This document shows positions 42,219 to 48,200 of a stretch of DNA of 48,200 nt, piece after piece (position 1 is the first letter of the stretch; the number at the start of each line of letters is the position of its first letter). The notes below the pieces were generated by a model. It was not told where the DNA came from and searched no databases. It saw nothing but the letters and a program-made list of their open reading frames with translations. The stretch spans positions 1 to 48,200 of the forward strand of contig CAYPOD010000026.1 of assembly GCA_964412375.1 (NCBI GenBank). Direction: 5' to 3'. The position numbers and the translations under genes were made by a program. The DNA is from CADEDV01 sp964412375. Lineage in GTDB: Bacteria; Bacteroidota; Bacteroidia; Chitinophagales; Chitinophagaceae.

Positions 42219-43313
42219 ATGAACGAAGATTTTCTGCATAAAAAGCTTGACGAACGAAAACAGCAAAATGCTTTCCGGCAGTTAAAGCTGTCCACAGCAG
42301 GCATGATTGATCTTTGCTCCAATGATTACCTCGGTATAGTAAAGAATAGACTACTCAGCACTGATCCGGGTAACGGGTATGGTTCAACCGGATCAAGACT
42401 GCTAACCGGCAACTACCAGCTTATCGAAGAAACCGAAAGTTTCATTGCCGCTTTTCACCAGGCCGAAGCAGCATTGATCTTTAACTCCGGTTATGATGCA
42501 AATGTGGGATTGTTGTCATCTGTACCGCAGCGGGGTGATACGATTCTCTTCGATTACCTTTCTCATGCATCTATCCGCGATGGCATCAGGCTGTCCTTTG
42601 CTGATTCTTTTGCTTTCCGGCATAATGATATGAACGACCTGGAGCTAAAATTGAAAAAGGCCAGGGGCAATCTTTTCATCGTAACAGAATCTGTTTTCTC
42701 GATGGATGGGGATATATGTCCTTTGAATGAACTGGTGGTTTTATCTGAAAGATATAATGCAAAACTGATCATAGATGAAGCACATGCCACAGGTGTGTTA
42801 GGAGAAAAAGGGGAGGGGCTGGTGCAGATGCTGAATTTGCAAGAAAGGGTTTTTGCAAGATTGCACACTTTTGGAAAGGCCTGCGGGGTGCATGGGGCTG
42901 CGGTACTGGGATCTCAGGATTTGAAAGACTACCTGGTCAATTTTGCCCGTTCTTTTATTTACTCGACATCCCTGCCCGGGCAGGCAGTGGCGCATATCAG
43001 GGCCAGTTATGAACTGCTCCCAAAGTTGAATGGAGAAAGAGACCAACTGAAGAGCCTGGTAACAAAAATTCAATCTCCAATCAACAATCTTCCATTACTT
43101 AAAAGCCAGACTCCCATCCAGGGCATCATCATCCCCGGAAACGAAAGAGTGAAGGAAGTGGCCGCCCACCTGCAGGCCAAAGGGTTGGATGTGAGACCGA
43201 TCTTGTATCCGACAGTCCCGAAAGGACAGGAAAGGCTACGCATTGTGCTTCATGCTTTTAATACCCAACAGGAACTGGATTTGCTGCTTAACTGCCTGAA
43301 AAATAGCCTATAG
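42219..43313 (+). CDS. bioF: 8-Amino-7-oxononanoate synthase-like PLP enzyme (BioF family)
   Basis: A 364-residue alpha-oxoamine synthase. It has the glycine-rich GYGSTGSRLLTGN (53-65), HASIRDG, DEAHATGVLGEKGEG (186-200; D186 binds the PLP ring nitrogen) and the PLP Lys K220 in HTFGKACGVHGA. BioF joins pimeloyl thioester and alanine in biotin synthesis. Related enzymes (Kbl, serine palmitoyltransferase) share the fold, but its short length and RxxLTG context fit BioF. No other bio gene is in the window. It starts 21 bases after the hairpin element, so its promoter must lie in or near that element. Confidence 0.85.
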   Translation: MNEDFLHKKLDERKQQNAFRQLKLSTAGMIDLCSNDYLGIVKNRLLSTDPGNGYGSTGSRLLTGNYQLIEETESFIAAFHQAEAALIFNSGYDANVGLLSSVPQRGDTILFDYLSHASIRDGIRLSFADSFAFRHNDMNDLELKLKKARGNLFIVTESVFSMDGDICPLNELVVLSERYNAKLIIDEAHATGVLGEKGEGLVQMLNLQERVFARLHTFGKACGVHGAAVLGSQDLKDYLVNFARSFIYSTSLPGQAVAHIRASYELLPKLNGERDQLKSLVTKIQSPINNLPLLKSQTPIQGIIIPGNERVKEVAAHLQAKGLDVRPILYPTVPKGQERLRIVLHAFNTQQELDLLLNCLKNSL

Positions 43314-43318
43314 AACTC

Positions 43319-43349
43319 TTGGCCGGAAAGTTTCGTTGTCTTACCTTTG
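43319..43349 (+). promoter_or_regulatory. Promoter of rpsO
   Basis: TTGG (43319-43322), 19 bases, TACCTTTG (43342-43349): a near-complete match to TTTG-N19-TAnnTTTG. Transcription should begin near 43355, about 45 bases before rpsO. It starts right after the bioF stop codon. Confidence 0.7.
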
Positions 43350-43401
43350 CCGCCACAAATAATCGGATACAAAATCGGATGAATCTTAAAAAAAACAAGA
43401 G

Positions 43402-43671
43402 ATGCCATTATTAAAAGAAAAAAAAGCAAGTATTGTAAAAGAATTCGGTGGCAAAGAAACAAACACCGGTTCCATAGAAGGCCAGATCGCACTGCTGACA
43501 GAACGTATCAGCCAGATCAGCGGCCATCTCCAGGAAAACAAAAAAGATTTCTCAACTCACCGCGGATTGATGCAGCTGGTAGGTAAACGTAAGCGTTTAT
43601 TGAACTACCTGCAAAAGCACAACCTGACAGGTTACCGCCAGTTGATCGAAAAACTCGGAATCAGAAAGTAA
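43402..43671 (+). CDS. rpsO: 30S ribosomal protein S15
   Basis: An 89-residue protein binding 16S rRNA in the platform of the small subunit. It shows the typical four-helix S15 sequence: NTGSIEGQIALLTERISQISGHL, the loop KKDFSTHRGLMQLVGKRKRLLNYL, and YRQLIEKLGIRK at the end. Length is exact. It precedes pnp, the classical rpsO-pnp order, but a terminator stands between them. Confidence 0.98.
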   Translation: MPLLKEKKASIVKEFGGKETNTGSIEGQIALLTERISQISGHLQENKKDFSTHRGLMQLVGKRKRLLNYLQKHNLTGYRQLIEKLGIRK

Positions 43672-43753
43672 GACCCTGTATCTGCCGGTTGGCGGACGTT
43701 GGGAAAGCCTTTAGATCCGAAGTTTGATCTGCAAATCGAATTTCATGATAAGC

Positions 43754-43794
43754 TATTCCCAATCTCTTTCAGATGTTGGGAATATTTGTTTTTT
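43754..43794 (+). terminator. Terminator of rpsO
   Basis: TATTCCCAA (43754-43762) pairs perfectly with TTGGGAATA (43776-43784), followed by TTTGTTTTTT. Two smaller hairpins (TCTGCC/GGCGGA near 43680-43695; AGATC/GATCT near 43713-43731) precede it. The remaining gap to pnp (43795-43956) shows no consensus promoter or other recognisable feature. Confidence 0.85.
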
Positions 43795-43956
43795 AAGCTA
43801 AAGAGTTTTCGGTGATGTTTTGCTCTTCGCAAATGCTCAATAGCGAACCTGACAGGCAATAAGCTGACACAACGAAAGCCGACAACCGCAATACCGCTGG
43901 TTTCACAAAAAAATCAAATCGCCTGGTGAAAATCCCGGGCAACAAACTTCAAGATT

Positions 43957-46122
43957 ATGTTACAACAACCTATTCGTAAAACATTTGACATAGGCGATGG
44001 CCGCATGGTGACCATTGAAACAGGCCGTTTGGCCCGCCAGGCCGATGGTGCCGTTACCGTGTCACTTGGCAATTGTATGATACTTGCTACCGTGGTAGCC
44101 AATAAAGAACCCAAGGAAGGGCAAAGTTTTTTTCCGCTTTCTGTTGACTACCAGGAAAAATTTGCTGCCGCAGGACGCATTCCCGGTTCGTTTTTCAAAA
44201 GGGAAGCCAAACTGAATGATTACGAGGTGCTCACCAGTCGCCTCGTTGACAGGGCACTACGTCCGCTGTTCCCGGAAGATTATTTCTGCGATGTACAGGT
44301 GCTCATCAACCTGATCAGCAGTGATCCTGAAGTGATGCCGGATGCAATGGCTTGCCTGGCAGCATCGGCTGCGCTGGCGGTTTCTGATATTCCTATTAAA
44401 GAGATCATATCAGAAGTAAGAGTGGCCCGCATCAATGGCGAATTCAAAGTAAATCCCTATCGTTCTGAACTGGAAAAAGCAGATATGGATTTCATTATTG
44501 CTGCTACTGATAAAAACCTGATGATGGTGGAAGGTGAAGCACAGGAGTGCAGTGAGGCGGATCTTTGCAAAGCCCTGGAGATAGCTCATGAAGCTATCCG
44601 CATCCAGGTAAAGGCGCAGGAAGAACTGCGGGACATGGTGGGTGTAAAAGGAAAAAGAGATTATCCCAAACCGGAGCAGGATGAAGCCCTGCGGGAGAAA
44701 GTGAATGCTTACGCAAAGCAAAAAGTATATGAAATTGCCAAAGGCAAATTCAGCAAACATGAGCGAAGCGAAAAATTCTCAACGCTTCATGATGAACTGC
44801 AGGAACACATCAAATCAACACTTGAACTGAAAGAAGGCGAAGAAGTGCCATCGTTGACAAAAAAACTGACCACAACCTATTACAGCGACCTGCAATACTA
44901 TGTGGTTAGGGACATGATCCTGGATGAAAGAGTGAGACTGGATGGCCGTGACCTTGAAACAGTTCGACCGCTGGATATGGAAGTAGATGTGCTGCCATCA
45001 CCTCATGGAGCTGCTTTGTTCACCAGAGGAGAAACCCAATCGCTTACGACTGTCACTCTGGGTACTCCGTTGGATGAACTGTTGGTGGAAAGTGCAGCAA
45101 AATCTGATTACACCAAATTCATTTTGCATTATAATTTCCCGCCATTCTCAACCGGTGAGGTGAAAATGATGCGTGGTCCCGGCCGGCGTGAAGTGGGGCA
45201 TGGCAACCTGGCGATGCGTTCGCTGAAACAAATGATGCCAACCGGAGATTTTGCATACACGGTTCGGATAGTGAGTGATATCCTTGAATCAAACGGGTCA
45301 TCTTCCATGGCAACCGTTTGTGCCGGTTCACTGGCACTGATGGATGCAGGGGTGCCTATTGCCAAGCATGTGAGCGGAGTGGCAATGGGATTGATCACCA
45401 AAGAAGATAAGTATGCTATCCTGACAGATATTTTAGGGGATGAAGACCATCTCGGTGATATGGACTTTAAAGTGACCGGTACCAAAGATGGTATCTGCGG
45501 AGTGCAGATGGACATCAAAGTGGATGGCCTGAAAATGGAAGTGATGCAACAGGCACTGGACCAGGCCCGCCGTGGTCGTTTGCACATTCTTGATGCGATG
45601 TACAACACCATCCCGGAAGCAAGAGCAGAAGTGAAGCCACATGCACCGCGGATGATCAAGATGTATATTGACCGTGAGTTCATCGGCGCCGTGATAGGAC
45701 CCGGTGGTAAAGTGATACAGGAAATGCAGAGAGAGACCGGCACCACCATCAATATCGAAGAAGTGAACAATATGGGTGAGGTGAGTGTGTTTGGAACCAA
45801 TAAAGAGGGAGTACAAAGAGCAGAAGCCTGGATCAAAGGTATTGTAGCGGTTCCTGTGGTAGGAGATGTGTACGAGGCCACAGTGAAATCTATTGTTCCT
45901 TTTGGCGCTTTTGTTGAATTTCTGCCCGGTAAGCAAGGATTGGTGCATATCAGCGAAGTAAGCTGGAAGCGTCTGGAAACACTGGAAGGTTTAGTGAAAG
46001 AAGGCGATGTGATGAAAGTGAAACTGATCGGTACTGATCCCAAATCCGGTAAGTTCAAATTGTCAAGGAAAGTGCTGATCCCGAAACCGGAAAGCCAGCC
46101 ACGACCTCCGCAGGAGAACTGA
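43957..46122 (+). CDS. pnp: Polyribonucleotide nucleotidyltransferase (PNPase)
   Basis: A phosphorolytic 3'-5' exoribonuclease central to RNA decay. The 721-residue protein has two RNase PH domains (about 1-230 and 325-550, with FSTGEVKMMRGPGRREVGHG and the catalytic-region LGDEDHLGDMDFKV), a KH domain (about 568-620, IGAVIGPGGKVIQEM) and an S1 domain (about 635-705, GAFVEFLPGKQGLVHISEVSW). Length is normal. PNPase genes are often autoregulated through their 5' leader; I see no defined hairpin here apart from the rpsO terminator upstream. Confidence 0.98.
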   Translation: MLQQPIRKTFDIGDGRMVTIETGRLARQADGAVTVSLGNCMILATVVANKEPKEGQSFFPLSVDYQEKFAAAGRIPGSFFKREAKLNDYEVLTSRLVDRALRPLFPEDYFCDVQVLINLISSDPEVMPDAMACLAASAALAVSDIPIKEIISEVRVARINGEFKVNPYRSELEKADMDFIIAATDKNLMMVEGEAQECSEADLCKALEIAHEAIRIQVKAQEELRDMVGVKGKRDYPKPEQDEALREKVNAYAKQKVYEIAKGKFSKHERSEKFSTLHDELQEHIKSTLELKEGEEVPSLTKKLTTTYYSDLQYYVVRDMILDERVRLDGRDLETVRPLDMEVDVLPSPHGAALFTRGETQSLTTVTLGTPLDELLVESAAKSDYTKFILHYNFPPFSTGEVKMMRGPGRREVGHGNLAMRSLKQMMPTGDFAYTVRIVSDILESNGSSSMATVCAGSLALMDAGVPIAKHVSGVAMGLITKEDKYAILTDILGDEDHLGDMDFKVTGTKDGICGVQMDIKVDGLKMEVMQQALDQARRGRLHILDAMYNTIPEARAEVKPHAPRMIKMYIDREFIGAVIGPGGKVIQEMQRETGTTINIEEVNNMGEVSVFGTNKEGVQRAEAWIKGIVAVPVVGDVYEATVKSIVPFGAFVEFLPGKQGLVHISEVSWKRLETLEGLVKEGDVMKVKLIGTDPKSGKFKLSRKVLIPKPESQPRPPQEN

Positions 46123-46144
46123 TAAAACTGAATGTTATTTATGA

Positions 46145-46170
46145 GGCTGCCGGAAACGGCGGCCTTTTTT
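46145..46170 (+). terminator. Terminator of pnp
   Basis: GGCTGCCG (46145-46152) pairs with CGGCGGCC (46157-46164, one G-U) across a GAAA tetraloop, followed by six T. The rest of the gap to the convergent glycosidase gene shows nothing else clear. Confidence 0.9.
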
Positions 46171-46290
46171 ATTTCCGTCAGGCAGGTTGCAAGTATTTTC
46201 GTAGCATATGATCAGCCTTACGCCATTGTTGGTTTTTGGATTTTTTTCACTGTCTGTTTTGAAACGCTACTGCAACAACGGCGTTGATCT

Positions 46291-48129
46291 TTATTGCTGC
46301 TGATATAATTTTTCATGCATTTCTTTCAGCTTCTTCGGATCGATCTTAAATATTTTACGGTCGTAAGTCAATAATCCATTGGTTTCTATTTCTACATCGG
46401 TGGTTTGAGTATATACTGCAGCGGAAAGGCCGAGTTGTATTAATGCAGTTAGGTCATTCATCAAACGGGCATATCGTGTTTCAAGTTCCTGCTGGTTTTT
46501 AAAACTCTGGTAGCCCCAGTTGTTTTTGTCCTGCCAGGTATGGCCTTCCATCGGAAGACCGAGGCCGCCAAACTCACCTAACACCATCACTTGTTTTTTG
46601 CCAAAAAGATAAGGGGTGGGCATTTGTGGATCGGGATAATTATGCAGGTCGAATATCTCGCCTATATTCTCTAAGAAATTGCCACCGCTTGCTGCATTTA
46701 CGAGGCGTGATGGATCAAGTTGCTTTGTCCAGTCTGTGATTTCTTTGGTTTTAAACTGGCCCCATGCTTCGTTGAAGGGTACCCACACTACAATGCAGGG
46801 GAAGGGCTGTAAGGCTTTGATAATTGCATTCCATTCTGTCCTGTAGATCGCTTCTGATTCGGCTGTCCTGTCTTTCTCCATTTTTCTGCCGGTGATTTGT
46901 CCGGGCCGGGAATCCCAACTGTTACCGCCAAGGTCACCGCTGGGCATATCCTGCCATACAAGCATACCTAGCTTATCTGCATAATAATACCAACGGGCAG
47001 GTTCTGTTTTCACATGTTTGCGGATCATGTTGAAGCCCATGTTTTTTGTTGCTGCAATATCGAAGAGGAGGGCCTCATCGGTAGGGGCGGTGTATAAACC
47101 ATCGGGCCACCATCCCTGGTCCAGCGGGCCATATTGAAATACAAATTGATTGTTTAATAACATGCGTTGCATTCCTTTTTCATCTGCTTTCATAGATATT
47201 TTGCGCATAGCAAAATAGCTGCCTGCTTCATCAATTATTTTCCCTTTGCGCAGAATGCTCACCTGTAAATCGTATAAGAAGGGAGTAGCGGGTGACCAAA
47301 GTTTAGCGGCAGGAATCAAAAGCGTTGCCGCTTCATTGGGCTTGACAGCCTGGGTTGCGATCAGTTGCGGGCCATCCAATGCTTTTACAATGATCTCATC
47401 GCCGGGTTGCAGGTTGTTTGCGGATATCGTAACAGCTATCGTGTTATTATCAATATCCGGTGTTTTATCAATAGCTGTGATGTAGGTCTCCGGTACATTT
47501 TCCAGCCATACCGTCTGCCAGATACCGGTGACAGGTGTGTACCAGATGCCTTCTGGTTTTTTCACTTGTTTGCCGCGGGGTTGCGGGCCATCATCGCTGG
47601 GGTCCCATACACGTACGGCTATTTCCTGTGCTGTCCCTTTTTTTAACGATGATGTAATATCAAAACTGAAGGGATCATAGCCGCCTTTGTGTTCGCCTGT
47701 TTTTATATTATTGATATATACTTCTGTTGCCCAGTCTGCCGCACCAAAATGTAAGATCACTTTGCCTTTACGCATGGATGCAGGCACCTGGAATGTATTT
47801 TTATACCATAGCACACTGTCTTTTCCAACTGTTTTGCCAACGCCGCTTAATGCGGATTCAATGGCGAAGGGGACTAAAATATTTCCTTCTGTTGTGGCAG
47901 GAATAGCGGATGCTGTTGCCACAGGTAAAATTGTGTATTGCCAAAGCCCGTTCAGGTTCATCCAGTTTTTACGTGTCAGTTGGGGGCGGGGATATTCATT
48001 AAGGGGTTTTGCAGGATCTACTTTAGCGGCCCATTCGGTAAGGATTTTAGTGCCGGCAGGTTTCCAGTCATTCTGGCCATTGGTGCTTATGGTAACTAAT
48101 GCAAATAGCAAGCTGAGAAAAGGTCTCAT
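46291..48129 (-). CDS. Secreted glycoside hydrolase family 2 protein
   Basis: A 612-residue GH2 enzyme with a signal peptide (cleavage near residue 18, ISTNG). Domains in order: sugar-binding jelly-roll (about 45-215, with ESALSGVGK and HFGAADWATEVYIN), immunoglobulin-like (about 215-315) and TIM barrel (about 320-600). The acid/base is E454 in PFNEAWG and the nucleophile E519 in VLGEFGG. Family members are beta-galactosidases, glucuronidases or mannosidases; the exact sugar cannot be read from the sequence. It is periplasmic or surface-located and lacks an adjacent SusCD pair in the window. The frame begins 71 bases from the window edge, with no clear promoter in the remaining sequence. Confidence 0.93.
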   Translation of the reverse strand: MRPFLSLLFALVTISTNGQNDWKPAGTKILTEWAAKVDPAKPLNEYPRPQLTRKNWMNLNGLWQYTILPVATASAIPATTEGNILVPFAIESALSGVGKTVGKDSVLWYKNTFQVPASMRKGKVILHFGAADWATEVYINNIKTGEHKGGYDPFSFDITSSLKKGTAQEIAVRVWDPSDDGPQPRGKQVKKPEGIWYTPVTGIWQTVWLENVPETYITAIDKTPDIDNNTIAVTISANNLQPGDEIIVKALDGPQLIATQAVKPNEAATLLIPAAKLWSPATPFLYDLQVSILRKGKIIDEAGSYFAMRKISMKADEKGMQRMLLNNQFVFQYGPLDQGWWPDGLYTAPTDEALLFDIAATKNMGFNMIRKHVKTEPARWYYYADKLGMLVWQDMPSGDLGGNSWDSRPGQITGRKMEKDRTAESEAIYRTEWNAIIKALQPFPCIVVWVPFNEAWGQFKTKEITDWTKQLDPSRLVNAASGGNFLENIGEIFDLHNYPDPQMPTPYLFGKKQVMVLGEFGGLGLPMEGHTWQDKNNWGYQSFKNQQELETRYARLMNDLTALIQLGLSAAVYTQTTDVEIETNGLLTYDRKIFKIDPKKLKEMHEKLYQQQ

Positions 48130-48200
48130 TGTGTAGCAGTTGATTTTATAGAATGATTGTTATCGGATGAATAAATGTAAGAAGATATAAGATAATAAAC

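Noticed and set aside
45129..46058. 309-codon open frame on the minus strand inside pnp
   Set aside because: It is a shadow of the PNPase gene, rich in Ser/Thr/Pro/Ile with no recognisable domain and no promoter-like element. The same applies to minus-strand frames inside thrA (2856-3542).
1..48200. tRNA, rRNA, CRISPR, prophage, toxin-antitoxin, restriction or secretion loci
   Set aside because: I looked in all gaps and found none; all gaps are under 300 bases and their contents are accounted for by promoters, terminators, hairpins or featureless sequence. A tRNAscan or Rfam run could still show something small that I missed.

Overview
This window looks like a chromosomal stretch of a Bacteroidota genome, most likely Chitinophagaceae or a close relative. 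The grounds are recurrent promoter words of the Bacteroidota type (TTTG, about 19 bases, TAnnTTTG), near absence of Shine-Dalgarno sequences, Bacteroidota-type gene families (DUF4270 lipoprotein, GSCFA protein, TSP3/OmpA protein, large SdhA with a single SdhC anchor), and a fused ThrA followed by ThrB and ThrC. I identify 41 protein genes plus one candidate leader peptide. I see no rRNA, tRNA, CRISPR array, prophage, transposase or defence island. No gap between genes exceeds 300 bases.

Layout. 1-1839: a BadF-family amino-sugar kinase and MurQ, a peptidoglycan-sugar salvage pair. 1840-6823: threonine operon thrA-thrB-thrC, preceded by a leader that looks like a Thr/Ile attenuator and interrupted by a palindromic spacer. 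6862-7428: unknown acidic protein. 7587-11189: succinate dehydrogenase sdhC-sdhA-sdhB, ending in a bidirectional terminator. 11261-13766 (minus): pfkA-pyk. 13980-15703: a secreted unknown and an RmlD-like reductase. 15717-17265 (minus): an arginase-family enzyme and a DUF1684 protein, with a textbook promoter. 17480-19094 (minus): two tandem universal stress proteins. 19273-22624 (minus): secreted subtilase and OmpA/TSP3 envelope protein. 22724-30573 (minus): ALDH7-type dehydrogenase, panB, ppx, ppk, a membrane flippase-like protein, panD and panC. 30678-32970: a degenerate GT5 protein and a DUF4270 lipoprotein. 33090-35227: metK and a SpoU-type rRNA methyltransferase. 35294-35941 (minus): outer-membrane barrel. 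36090-37989: HMG-CoA lyase and GSCFA protein. 37973-41263: galM / galK divergent pair and a NahK-like kinase. 41420-42031 (minus): miaE. 42219-46122: bioF, rpsO, pnp. 46291-48129 (minus): secreted GH2 glycosidase.

Most of the window is core metabolism: threonine, pantothenate, methionine activation, glycolysis, TCA/respiration, polyphosphate, tRNA/rRNA modification and RNA turnover, with sugar salvage at both ends. I found no convincing new multi-gene system. The most interesting items are non-coding or degenerate: the threonine leader at 1840-2070; a 140-bp hairpin element with insertion-sequence-like ends at 42058-42197; two further purine/pyrimidine palindromic spacers (4530-4620 and 41325-41419); a glycogen-synthase-like protein that has lost its substrate motif and its second domain; and several start/promoter arrangements that suggest leaderless or unusually long-leader mRNAs.
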